34,454 bases of DNA from Flavobacterium sp. Root935 (GTDB lineage: Bacteria > Bacteroidota > Bacteroidia > Flavobacteriales > Flavobacteriaceae). The notes below the pieces were generated by a model. The model did no database searches, was not told the origin of the DNA, and was given only the letters and a program-made list of their open reading frames with translations. Location of the stretch: assembly GCF_001429295.1 (NCBI RefSeq), contig NZ_LMJL01000008.1:893777-928230 (forward strand). The letters run 5' to 3'. Positions 25,332 through 32,547 of this stretch are shown piece by piece (the first letter of the stretch is position 1; each line of letters begins with the position of its first letter). Both the position numbers and the translations under genes were made by a program.

Positions 25332-25772
25332 ATGATACAAGAAGACGAGTCACAAAAATCAGTATTTGAAGAAATTCCAACCGAAAAAATTTACTCTTCC
25401 AAAGCCATAAAAACAGCAACATTTTTTGCTGGTATTCTAGTTGGAGGATATTGCATTGCTGAAAATTTTAAAGCTTTTAATGATTTTGAGAAAGCAAGAA
25501 AAACGTGGATTTTCACTATAATTTCTACAATACTAGTTATTGTATTGGTATTCTGGCTTCCTGATAACTTTCCTTCAATTTTATTTCCAGCGGCTTATTT
25601 AGGAATGGCTTCTTATGCTGTTCAAACTTATCAAGAAAAAAATATTCAAGACCATATCGAAAAAGGTGGAGAAACTTTCAGCGGTTGGAGAACTTGTTTG
25701 ATTGGTTTGATCAGTATTTTGATTTTTTTAAGTCTTGTTTTAGGTGCTTCCACATTAATTGACGGTATTTAA
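25332..25772 (+). CDS. Small four-helix membrane protein, unknown
   Basis: I do not recognise this 146-residue protein. After a charged N-terminus of about 22 residues it has four hydrophobic segments, roughly at residues 28-45, 60-77, 80-98 and 118-140, with a central charged loop (KNIQDHIEKGGETFSG). No signal peptide is separate from the first helix. It follows the oxidoreductase by 20 bases and precedes the COX1-signature membrane protein. It may be part of the same transcript as the oxidoreductase. No function can be assigned. Confidence 0.75.
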   Translation: MIQEDESQKSVFEEIPTEKIYSSKAIKTATFFAGILVGGYCIAENFKAFNDFEKARKTWIFTIISTILVIVLVFWLPDNFPSILFPAAYLGMASYAVQTYQEKNIQDHIEKGGETFSGWRTCLIGLISILIFLSLVLGASTLIDGI

Positions 25773-25861
25773 TTAAATCTTAAAATCAATTTGTTAATAA
25801 TTTGGAAGAAGGATTAAGAACACTCCTACCTAAAATTTCTATTGACTTTAATAAAATAAAC

Positions 25862-26338
25862 ATGAATCTTAAAAAAATAAAAGTTTATCATTTATTTTGG
25901 TTTGTTGCTGTATTAGTTGCATTCATTGCATTAGTGTCAAGCAATTATCCTAACTCAGCATTAGATATAAACATTTCAGATACTTACTTTGTCATTTCAA
26001 ATTATCATTTAGCTATTGTTTTATTTTTTTCTTATCTATTAATGGGGCTCGGGTATTGGCTGGTTCTAAAAATTTTAAATAAACAGCTGTTTAAACTTTT
26101 GACTATTATTCATACCTTAATTTTAATCGGTAGTTTTCTCTTTTATTGGATCGTTGTAGTATTTGGCAAGCTCCATCTTAATAATCGTACTTATAATTAT
26201 TTTGATGATTTTGAATTAATCAATATTACTTTAGTGTCTGAATTCTTAATCATAATTTTCGTAGCCACTCCAATTTATATAATCAATTTATTAATTGGAA
26301 TTTTTAGAAAAAGTAAAACAGAAATGATTCAACATTAA
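25862..26338 (+). CDS. Small membrane protein with a cytochrome oxidase subunit I helix-X signature
   Basis: This 158-residue protein has about four membrane helices (roughly 10-26, 47-69, 76-98 and 115-145). Just before and into the second helix, residues 31-49 read NSALDIxxxDTYFVxxxxH, the same order as in the helix-X region of haem-copper oxidase subunit I, where the bovine sequence has NSSLDIxxHDTYYVxxxxH. The Asp (D40) and the last His (H49, equivalent to the haem a ligand) are kept; the haem a3 ligand (His) is replaced by Asn and the metal-binding His before Asp by Ser. It cannot be an oxidase on its own. I chose ATG at 25862 over an in-frame TTG 60 bases earlier. Confidence 0.8.
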   Translation: MNLKKIKVYHLFWFVAVLVAFIALVSSNYPNSALDINISDTYFVISNYHLAIVLFFSYLLMGLGYWLVLKILNKQLFKLLTIIHTLILIGSFLFYWIVVVFGKLHLNNRTYNYFDDFELINITLVSEFLIIIFVATPIYIINLLIGIFRKSKTEMIQH

Positions 26339-26342
26339 GTTT

Positions 26343-26367
26343 AAATCTAAAATCTAAAATCTAAAAT
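26343..26367. repeat. Heptamer array AAATCTA
   Basis: Three perfect copies of AAATCTA (26343-26363) and a partial fourth follow directly after the stop codon of the preceding gene, in a gap of 138 bases. Confidence 0.88.
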
Positions 26368-26427
26368 CCCTCCCCCCTTCCTTGTCCGAAACACACCGTA
26401 AAATTGTCTTTTAAACACCTCAACTAA

Positions 26428-26456
26428 TTGATTTTTAGATTGTAATTTTACTTTAC
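26428..26456 (+). promoter_or_regulatory. Probable promoter of the SRPBCC gene
   Basis: TTG at 26428-26430 and TACTTTAC at 26449-26456 (six of eight to TAnnTTTG) are separated by 18 bases; the ATG follows 20 bases after. Confidence 0.4.
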
Positions 26457-26476
26457 TAATTTATAAATCACTAAAA

Positions 26477-26962
26477 ATGAGCGCACAAAGTTTTACCACA
26501 AAAATAATAGTAGATCAATCTCCAGAAGAAGTTTTTGAAGCCATACAAAATGTTCGAGGCTGGTGGTCTGAAGAAATTGAAGGAAATACTGCCGAACTTA
26601 ATGATGAATTTGATTACCATTATGAAGATGTTCATCGATGCAAAATAAAACTGGTTGAAGTTATTAAAAATCAAAAAATAGTCTGGCTGGTTGAGCAAAA
26701 CTATTTTAAATTCACCGAAGATAAAACCGAATGGACGGGAACAAAACCAACTTTTGAAATCGCAGAAGAAAACGGAAAAACAGAGCTAACTTTCACCCAT
26801 TTCGGATTAGTTCCCGAATACGAATGTTATGAAGTCTGTAAATCTGGCTGGACGAATTATATTCAAAACAGTTTAAAAAAGCTGATTACAACTGGTAAGG
26901 GCGAACCGAATGCAACTGGAAAACCTCAAACAGAAACCGAACGAAAATTATCTGAAAAATAA
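26477..26962 (+). CDS. SRPBCC/AHSA1-family protein
   Basis: This 161-residue protein has a single START-like SRPBCC domain of the AHSA1 (Hsp90 ATPase activator homologue-like) group. It begins with the typical strand and helix FTTKIIVDQSPEEVFEAIQN, followed by VRGWWSEEIEG, and ends with a long helix (CYEVCKSGWTNYIQNSLKKL). The fold encloses a hydrophobic cavity and often binds small lipophilic ligands or acts as an uncharacterised stress protein; the ligand here is unknown. The acidic/basic tail after residue 145 is likely disordered. It is transcribed alone, with a likely promoter upstream. Confidence 0.92.
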   Translation: MSAQSFTTKIIVDQSPEEVFEAIQNVRGWWSEEIEGNTAELNDEFDYHYEDVHRCKIKLVEVIKNQKIVWLVEQNYFKFTEDKTEWTGTKPTFEIAEENGKTELTFTHFGLVPEYECYEVCKSGWTNYIQNSLKKLITTGKGEPNATGKPQTETERKLSEK

Positions 26963-27065
26963 AATACAGATTCATAATTCTATTTTTAGACTACATCAAT
27001 AATAGATTTGGCTACATCTCTTTGATAGATGCTTCGCAACTTTGTATCATCAAAAAAATAGAATT

Positions 27066-27962
27066 ATGAAAATTATAATTACAGGTTCTTTAGGGAACAT
27101 CAGCAAGCCTTTAACTGTAGCTTTAGTACAAAAAGGACATTCGGTTACCGTAATTGCAAGCAGCAATGCAAGACAAGAAGAAATTGAAAAATTGGGTGCA
27201 TCGGCAGCAATTGGTTCTGTAGAAGATTTGAGTTTTTTAACCAAAACTTTTACTGGAGCAGATGCCGTTTATTGTATGATTCCTCGAGCGAATTATTTTG
27301 ATCCGAATCTTGATTTGGATGCGTTTACACGAAAAATAGGAAATAATTATGCCGAAGCAATCCAACAATCTGGTGTAAAACGTGTTGTTTTTCTGAGCAG
27401 TATTGGTGCAGATTTAGAACAGAATTCTGGAATTATCCAGCGTTATAACGAGATTGAAGCGGTTCTGAATAAACTTTCAGATGTTGCAATTACGTTAATG
27501 CGTCCGACTTCATTTTATTACAATTTGCTGGCTTATATTCCGATGATTAAAAACCAAGGAATCATTGCAGCAAATTATGGTGGAGATCAATTGATTCCGT
27601 GGGTTTCTCCAAACGATATTGCCAGCGCTATTGCAGAAGAAATCACAACTCCGCTTGACGGAAGAAAAATTCGTTATGTTTCTAGTGAAGAATTAACGGG
27701 TAATGAAACAGCTAAAATTCTGGGCGATGCCATTGGAAAACCAGATTTGAAATGGCAGTTAATCAGCGACGAAGAAGTCCTAAACGGATTAGTTTCTGTT
27801 GGAATGCAGCCAAAAATTGCCCAAGGTTTAGTTGAAATGTACGCCGGACTTTACAACGGTTTACTAGGTGAAGATTATTATAAAAATCGCCCTTATGAAT
27901 TAGGAAAAACAAAACTGGCTGAATATGCCAAAGAATTTGCTTCTATATACAACCAAAATTAA
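27066..27962 (+). CDS. NmrA-like NAD(P)-binding reductase
   Basis: This protein of 298 residues (counting from ATG 27066) is an atypical short-chain dehydrogenase of the NmrA/YtfG-like group. The N-terminus has the nucleotide-binding strand and glycine-rich turn MKIIITGSLGNISKPL, then a second strand (GHSVTVIASS) and the conserved VKRVVFLSSIGAD; the C-terminal half binds the substrate. In this family many members reduce quinones or act as redox sensors. I chose ATG 27066 over the in-frame TTG 24 bases earlier, because a near -7 box (CAACTTTG, 27037-27044) overlaps that TTG. The next gene is an AraC-type regulator 12 bases downstream, which may control it. Confidence 0.9.
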   Translation: MKIIITGSLGNISKPLTVALVQKGHSVTVIASSNARQEEIEKLGASAAIGSVEDLSFLTKTFTGADAVYCMIPRANYFDPNLDLDAFTRKIGNNYAEAIQQSGVKRVVFLSSIGADLEQNSGIIQRYNEIEAVLNKLSDVAITLMRPTSFYYNLLAYIPMIKNQGIIAANYGGDQLIPWVSPNDIASAIAEEITTPLDGRKIRYVSSEELTGNETAKILGDAIGKPDLKWQLISDEEVLNGLVSVGMQPKIAQGLVEMYAGLYNGLLGEDYYKNRPYELGKTKLAEYAKEFASIYNQN

Positions 27963-27974
27963 GTACTTTAGACT

Positions 27975-28889
27975 ATGGCAAATCAACAACCCGTTCGCAT
28001 AAAAAGCATCAGCGAATTTCATCAATTTCGAAATCTGCCTAAACCAGAACATCCTCTTGTAAGTGTTTATAATTTTGAAGATTTAAAATACTTAAACGAA
28101 AATGAACCTAAAAGCCTGATGCTTGATTTCTATTCTATTGCACTCAAAAGAAATGCAAATGCAAAAATGCGTTACGGCCAGCAGGAATATGATTTTAAAG
28201 AAGGAGTTTTGTTATTTATTTCGCCGGGTCAAGTTTTTTCTATAGAAGGAAATTCCGAAATGCAGCATACAGGATGGTCATTATTGATCCATCCTGATTT
28301 TTTATGGAATACACCACTTGCGCAGAAGATTAAACAATACGAATATTTTGGATATGCCGTTCATGAAGCATTGCATCTTTCTGATAAAGAAGAAAAAATG
28401 ATTATCGATATCATCAAAAATATTCAGCAGGAATATCAATCGAATATTGACAAATTTAGCCAAGAGGTAATTATTGCCCAAATCGAATTATTGCTTACTT
28501 ATTCGGAGCGTTTTTATAACCGTCAGTTTATTACCAGAAAAATAAGCAATCATCAGATTCTGGCGCGCTTAGAAAAATTACTTGAAGATTATTTCAACAA
28601 CGATTCCCTTAGTAAAAAAGGTCTGCCAACCGTACACTATATTGCCGAAAGCCTGAATGTTTCTCCCAATTATTTAAGCGGTTTATTGAAACATCTTACC
28701 GGACAAAGCACGCAGCAGCACATTCACAATAAATTGATTGAAAAAGCAAAAGAAAAACTATCGACCACGAATTTATCTATAAGCGAAATTGCTTTTGAAT
28801 TAGGTTTCGAACATCAGCAGTCGTTTAGCAAATTATTTAAAACCAAAACAAATGTTTCTCCTCTGGAATTCAGACAATCTTTCAATTAA
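27975..28889 (+). CDS. AraC-family transcriptional regulator
   Basis: This 304-residue regulator has an N-terminal cupin-like domain (about 20-160, with ISPGQVFSIEGN typical of the AraC effector fold) and a C-terminal double helix-turn-helix (about 205-304). In the latter, HYIAESLNVSPNYLSGLLKH is the first recognition helix and ISEIAFELGFEHQQSFSKLF the second, both at AraC consensus. It follows the NmrA-type reductase by 12 bases on the same strand, suggesting an operon and control of that reductase in response to a small ligand; the ligand is unknown. Confidence 0.94.
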   Translation: MANQQPVRIKSISEFHQFRNLPKPEHPLVSVYNFEDLKYLNENEPKSLMLDFYSIALKRNANAKMRYGQQEYDFKEGVLLFISPGQVFSIEGNSEMQHTGWSLLIHPDFLWNTPLAQKIKQYEYFGYAVHEALHLSDKEEKMIIDIIKNIQQEYQSNIDKFSQEVIIAQIELLLTYSERFYNRQFITRKISNHQILARLEKLLEDYFNNDSLSKKGLPTVHYIAESLNVSPNYLSGLLKHLTGQSTQQHIHNKLIEKAKEKLSTTNLSISEIAFELGFEHQQSFSKLFKTKTNVSPLEFRQSFN

Positions 28890-28918
28890 ACATTTAGCGA
28901 AACGATTCATTTATTTCA

Positions 28919-28926
28919 TAAATTCG
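28919..28926 (+). promoter_or_regulatory. -7 box upstream of the stand-alone ArsR C-terminal domain
   Basis: TAAATTCG (seven of eight to TAnnTTTG) ends 21 bases before the ATG at 28948. No TTG lies at the usual distance. Confidence 0.35.
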
Positions 28927-28947
28927 TTATACTAAAAACGAAAATAA

Positions 28948-29160
28948 ATGAGCACAAAATCTACAATAAAACCTGCAAAAAAATGCTACGAACATCTTGG
29001 CGGTAAACTTGGCGAACTCCTTTTAGAAAACTTTGCAGACAAAAACTGGATTGCTAAAAAATCGCCTTCAGACAAACATTTTTACATTACAGAATTGGGC
29101 GAAAAAGAGTTTTCAAAATTAGGAATTGATCTCTCAAAAATTAAATCGGAAGAAGTTTAA
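28948..29160 (+). CDS. Stand-alone ArsR-type C-terminal domain
   Basis: This 70-residue protein matches only the C-terminal region of a longer ArsR-type regulator class of about 220 residues: the motif CYEHLGGKLGELL, a short linker with W, then YITELGEKEFSKLGID. The winged-helix DNA-binding part that should come first is missing, and there is no room for it upstream (59 bases back to the AraC stop). The reading frame is intact with a normal start and stop, so I treat it as a real small gene rather than a pseudogene. As a lone domain it could bind a ligand or partner. It is probably conserved in Flavobacteria, but I could not check. Confidence 0.75.
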   Translation: MSTKSTIKPAKKCYEHLGGKLGELLLENFADKNWIAKKSPSDKHFYITELGEKEFSKLGIDLSKIKSEEV

Positions 29161-29210
29161 TTTTATAAATTTCCAGTCATTTTCTGCAATAATTATCGAG
29201 CCGAATTCCT

Positions 29211-29218
29211 TACCTTAG
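29211..29218 (+). promoter_or_regulatory. -7 box upstream of the NTF2-like gene
   Basis: TACCTTAG (seven of eight to TAnnTTTG) ends 21 bases before the ATG at 29240. No clear -33 element. Confidence 0.35.
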
Positions 29219-29239
29219 TTTGCTTTTAAATCTCGAATT

Positions 29240-29608
29240 ATGACTAAGAAAGAAATCGCTAAGAACTTTCTGAAATTGGCCGCAAAAGGGCATTCTCACG
29301 AAGGTTTTAGATTATATGTTGGAAAGAATTTCAAACATCATAACCAGCACTTCAAAGGTGATGCAGAAACTTTGATGCTGGCTATGGAAGAATCTGCCAG
29401 AACAAATCCGAACAAGGTTTTTAAAATTCACCATATTTTAGAAGACGGAAATCTTGTCGCAGTACATTCGCACCTCAAACAAACACCAACAGATATTGGT
29501 TTTGCTGTTGTTCATATCCTTAAATTTGAATCGGATAAAATCATCGAACTGTGGGATTTAGGTCAGCCAATTCCTAAAGAAACTATCAATGAAAATGGAA
29601 TGTTTTAG
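29240..29608 (+). CDS. NTF2/SnoaL-like protein
   Basis: This 122-residue protein has an NTF2-like fold, a cone-shaped alpha+beta barrel often used as a small enzyme or ligand-binding domain. Family marks are the first helix (KKEIAKNFLKLAAKG), then NFKHHNQHFKG (a SnoaL-type histidine cluster near the pocket entrance), FKIHHILEDGNLVAVHSHLK and the closing ILKFESDKIIELWDLGQPIP. No signal peptide is present. Function unknown; members include polyketide cyclases and many uncharacterised proteins. It stands alone, followed by two repeat arrays. Confidence 0.88.
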   Translation: MTKKEIAKNFLKLAAKGHSHEGFRLYVGKNFKHHNQHFKGDAETLMLAMEESARTNPNKVFKIHHILEDGNLVAVHSHLKQTPTDIGFAVVHILKFESDKIIELWDLGQPIPKETINENGMF

Positions 29609-29618
29609 ATTAATGGTG

Positions 29619-29704
29619 AATTGTTAATTGTTAATTGTTAATTGTTAATTGTCAATCATAAATTTTTAATCTTTAATTTTTAATCTTTAATTTTTAATCT
29701 TTAA
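29619..29704. repeat. Heptamer arrays AATTGTT and 14-mer TTTTTAATCTTTAA
   Basis: Four perfect copies of AATTGTT plus one variant cover 29619-29653. After ten bases, three perfect copies of the 14-mer TTTTTAATCTTTAA (two related heptamers) cover 29663-29704. The two arrays fill most of the gap before the serine hydrolase gene. Confidence 0.93.
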
Positions 29705-29748
29705 TTGTAAAACACATAAAACGCTAATCACCAATCTTTAATCCATCA

Positions 29749-30798
29749 ATGAACTTATTTTTTAAACTTTCGTCTTTTTTATTTTTAGTACTTGTTTTAT
29801 CCAGCTGTTATTCAACGGCCCAAAAAAAAGAAGATTATAAAAAAAGTATTGACAGTTTAATTCAAAATGCAGATCCGCTTTTTAATGGCGTTGTTCTTAT
29901 TTCGCAAAAGGGAAAAACTTTGTATTCTAAAGCAAAAGGATATTCTGATTTTGATTCTAAAAAAGTTTTAAAACCCGAAAGCCAGTTTGAGATCATGTCC
30001 AACAGCAAACAGGTTACAGCTGTTTTGATTTTATTGGAAGTAGAAAAAGGAAAAATTGACCTGCAATCTCCAATTAAAAAATATTTACCTCATCTTAAAC
30101 AAACTTGGGCAGATTCAGTTACCGTTCATCAATTATTAAATCATACTCACGGAATTGTAGATTTAGATAAACCATTGGCTTTTAAACCTGGAACCGATTT
30201 TAAATACGGAAATCTAAGTAATAATTTATTGGCAGAAATTGCGGCATATTCGGCACAAAAAAACTTTTCAGTATTACAAAATGAGCTTTTTCAAAAACTG
30301 GAAATGAAAAATACTTTCTCTTACGATAAAAGCAAAATTCAAAATTTAGTTTCAGGATATTTCAATGAAAATAATGTTTTAAAAAAAGTAACACAAACTC
30401 AAATTACACCGCAAAGTTTAGGCGCAGACGGCGTTGTTTCTACCGCAGCAGATTTGGTAATTTGGAATAATAAGCTGCACAACGGGGAAATCTTAAAGCC
30501 AGAAACCTATCAATTAATGATAAAGTATAATATTTTGTCGCAGCATAATGTTTTCGGAAAAGACAAAAAAGGCTACGGTTATGGCATTAGAGTTATTGAT
30601 AATGAACCCATAAAATATTTGGGACACACAGGTTTAGGAGATGGTTTCTCTTCTCTTAATCTATATTTTCCTGATTCTGGAATTAGTTTAATTATTCTAG
30701 AAAATCAAATGAACGCTAAATCTGATCTTTTTTATGCTTCAGAAATTAAGATCAAAGACATTTTGATGAAGAGCAAATTATTCAATCAAAAATTATAA
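29749..30798 (+). CDS. Beta-lactamase class C-like serine hydrolase (lipoprotein)
   Basis: This 349-residue protein is a penicillin-binding-protein/class C-like serine hydrolase. The signal has a lipoprotein cysteine C20 (VLSSC); the residues after it (YSTAQ) are not acidic, so it likely stays on the periplasmic side. The catalytic triad motifs are present: S84-x-x-K87 (SNSK), Y153-x-N155 (KYGN) and H293-T-G (GHTG). It may act on peptidoglycan peptides, esters or other D-amino-acid substrates; true beta-lactamase activity is not shown by the sequence. It is the first gene of an operon with a DUF1801 gene (one base later) and an MBL-fold gene. Confidence 0.92.
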   Translation: MNLFFKLSSFLFLVLVLSSCYSTAQKKEDYKKSIDSLIQNADPLFNGVVLISQKGKTLYSKAKGYSDFDSKKVLKPESQFEIMSNSKQVTAVLILLEVEKGKIDLQSPIKKYLPHLKQTWADSVTVHQLLNHTHGIVDLDKPLAFKPGTDFKYGNLSNNLLAEIAAYSAQKNFSVLQNELFQKLEMKNTFSYDKSKIQNLVSGYFNENNVLKKVTQTQITPQSLGADGVVSTAADLVIWNNKLHNGEILKPETYQLMIKYNILSQHNVFGKDKKGYGYGIRVIDNEPIKYLGHTGLGDGFSSLNLYFPDSGISLIILENQMNAKSDLFYASEIKIKDILMKSKLFNQKL

Positions 30799-30799
30799 A

Positions 30800-31222
30800 A
30801 TGGCAAAAAATAAAACTACCGAAACGCAGCAAAGTGTAACTGATTTTATTAATGCTGTCGAAAATGACGCAAAAAGAAATGATGCTTTTGAACTCGTAAA
30901 AATAATGCAGGAAGCCACAGGTTTTGAACCAAAAATGTGGGGTCCAAGTATAATTGGTTTCGGAAGCTATCATTACAAATACGATAGTGGACACGAAGGT
31001 GATGCGCCGCTTGCTGCTTTTTCTCCCAGAAAAGCTGCCACCACAGTTTATTTCTATTTACCAGAAGAAAATAGAGAGGAACTTTTGTCTAAACTAGGAA
31101 AACACAAATCTTCAAAAGCCTGCATTTACATCAATAAATTGACTGATATTGATATTGAAATTTTAAAAAAGATAATTTTGCTTTCAATTGAATTTACCCA
31201 AAAATTATATCCCCAAAAATAA
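30800..31222 (+). CDS. DUF1801 protein (second copy)
   Basis: This 140-residue cytoplasmic protein belongs to DUF1801. Marks include VTDFINAVENDAKRNDAFEL near the start, EPKMWGPSIIGFGSYHYKYD, the strand AATTVYFYLP and the ending KACIYINKLTDIDIEILKKI. It is of a different subgroup from the copy at 20549: the conserved GPSIIGFG stretch is absent there. The ATG comes one base after the serine hydrolase stop, and the next gene starts two bases after its own stop, so the three genes are tightly co-transcribed. No enzymatic function is known for the family. Confidence 0.9.
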   Translation: MAKNKTTETQQSVTDFINAVENDAKRNDAFELVKIMQEATGFEPKMWGPSIIGFGSYHYKYDSGHEGDAPLAAFSPRKAATTVYFYLPEENREELLSKLGKHKSSKACIYINKLTDIDIEILKKIILLSIEFTQKLYPQK

Positions 31223-31224
31223 AA

Positions 31225-32328
31225 ATGATCACATTCTTAATTCTCCTAATTCTAATAGTTTTTATAGCTTATAACTTTTTACAACATCCAAAATTCGGAA
31301 AAGCACCTTCTGGTGAAAGATTAACCGCAATTCAAAATTCGCCTCAATATAAAAACGAAAAATTCGAAAACCAGCATTTCACGCCAGATCTTGCCGAAGG
31401 AGCAAGCTTTGCGGGAGTTTTGTTTGAATTTTTCTTTAAAAAAGTAGACAGAAAAATTCCAGTCGATTTGATTCCGTCCGTAAAAACCAATTTACACGAA
31501 TTACCTATCTATCAGGATATTTTGGTTTGGTTTGGGCATTCGTCTTATTTCATTCAGCTTGAAGGAAAGCGTTTTTTAATCGATCCGGTTTTCAGCGGGA
31601 ACGCCTCTCCTATTCCCGGCACTACAAAATCGTTTAAAGGATCTGATATTTATACCGTTGATGATCTTCCAGAAATTGATTATTTATTGATTACACACGA
31701 CCATTACGATCATCTGGATTATGAAACTATCCTAAAATTAAAACCTAAAACTAAAAAAATAATTACAGCTTTAGGAGTAGGTTCTCATTTTGAATTCTGG
31801 GGTTTTCCTCCAGAAAATATCATCGAAAAAGATTGGTACAGTACAATAGTATTAGATGAAAATCTTACTATTCACACGGCGCCCTCCAGACATTTTTCGG
31901 GCAGAAGTTTTAAACGCTGCAATACGCTTTGGACTTCTTTTGTTTTAGAAACTAAAGATTTTAAAATGTATCTCGGCGGAGACAGCGGTTACGATTCGCA
32001 TTTTGCTGAAATCGGCGAAAAATACGGACCTTTTGATATTGCTTTAATTGATAATGGTCAATACAACGAAAAATGGAAATACATTCACAACATGCCAGAT
32101 GATGTTATAAAAGCCATGAAAGATTTAAAAGCGAAAAGGGTTTTTCCGGTTCATTCTTCTAAATTTGCTTTATCACTTCACTCTTGGGATGAACCCTTAA
32201 TCAGAGTGACAGAATTAAATAGTTTATCTGATAATCCAATTTCTTTGATCACACCAATGATTGGTGAAATAGTAGAGTTGAAAAATGAAAACCAAAAATT
32301 TAAACAATGGTGGAAAGGGGTTAGGTAA
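31225..32328 (+). CDS. Membrane-anchored MBL-fold hydrolase (NAPE-PLD/UlaG-like)
   Basis: This 367-residue protein has one N-terminal membrane helix (residues 2-19) and a metallo-beta-lactamase domain of the NAPE-PLD/UlaG-like group. Zinc-binding residues are present: H158, H160, D162 and H163 (THDHYDHLD), H223 (PSRHFSG), D253 (LGGDSGYD) and H310 (PVHSS). The conserved WFGHSSY (102-108) and FLIDPVFSG (117-125) are also typical. NAPE-PLD relatives cleave phosphodiesters in lipids; UlaG-like members cleave lactones. I infer a membrane-linked phosphodiesterase or lactonase, with an unknown substrate. It is the last gene of the serine hydrolase operon, followed by repeat arrays. Confidence 0.92.
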   Translation: MITFLILLILIVFIAYNFLQHPKFGKAPSGERLTAIQNSPQYKNEKFENQHFTPDLAEGASFAGVLFEFFFKKVDRKIPVDLIPSVKTNLHELPIYQDILVWFGHSSYFIQLEGKRFLIDPVFSGNASPIPGTTKSFKGSDIYTVDDLPEIDYLLITHDHYDHLDYETILKLKPKTKKIITALGVGSHFEFWGFPPENIIEKDWYSTIVLDENLTIHTAPSRHFSGRSFKRCNTLWTSFVLETKDFKMYLGGDSGYDSHFAEIGEKYGPFDIALIDNGQYNEKWKYIHNMPDDVIKAMKDLKAKRVFPVHSSKFALSLHSWDEPLIRVTELNSLSDNPISLITPMIGEIVELKNENQKFKQWWKGVR

Positions 32329-32344
32329 TTTTAATTGTGAATGA

Positions 32345-32379
32345 TTAATTGTTAATTGTTGATTGTTAATTGTTGATTT
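32345..32379. repeat. Heptamer array TTAATTG
   Basis: Five contiguous heptamers, TTAATTG (twice), TTGATTG, TTAATTG and TTGATTT, start 17 bases after the MBL gene stop. Confidence 0.9.
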
Positions 32380-32402
32380 TACTTGAAACTTAAACGTATG
32401 CC

Positions 32403-32476
32403 TTGTCATCCTGAGCGTCCCGAGAATTCGGAGAAGGGCACAACGCAAAGGGCTTCGACTTCGCTCAGCCTGACAA
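32403..32476. repeat. Inverted-repeat element containing dispersed repeat copy 2
   Basis: Imperfect 15-base ends, ttgtcatcctgagcg (32403-32417) and cgctcagcctgacaa (32462-32476), pair with two mismatches around 44 bases. The right side (32450-32476) is the exact reverse complement of the copy at 9168-9194. It looks like a short REP-like/BIME-type element, with no open frame. Confidence 0.85.
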
Positions 32477-32488
32477 TGTGGGCAAAAA

Positions 32489-32540
32489 CTTGAAACTTGA
32501 AACCTGAAACCTGAAACCTGAAACTTGAAACTTGAAACTT
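32489..32540. repeat. Heptamer array CTTGAAA/CCTGAAA in the leader of the lactonase gene
   Basis: Seven contiguous heptamers (CTTGAAA twice, CCTGAAA three times, CTTGAAA twice) run from 32489 to 32537, ending ten bases before the ATG at 32548. Confidence 0.93.
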
Positions 32541-32547
32541 CATAAAA

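Noticed and set aside
25802..25861. Longer TTG start for the COX1-signature protein
   Set aside because: The extra 20 residues are not membrane-like or conserved in pattern, and ATG at 25862 directly precedes the first helix.
27042..27065. Longer TTG start for the NmrA-type reductase
   Set aside because: The Rossmann strand starts right after ATG 27066, as in the family, and the TTG lies in a likely -7 box.
28948..29160. Pseudogene remnant of an ArsR regulator
   Set aside because: The frame is intact, with normal start and stop and a plausible -7 box, and nothing remains of a winged helix upstream.
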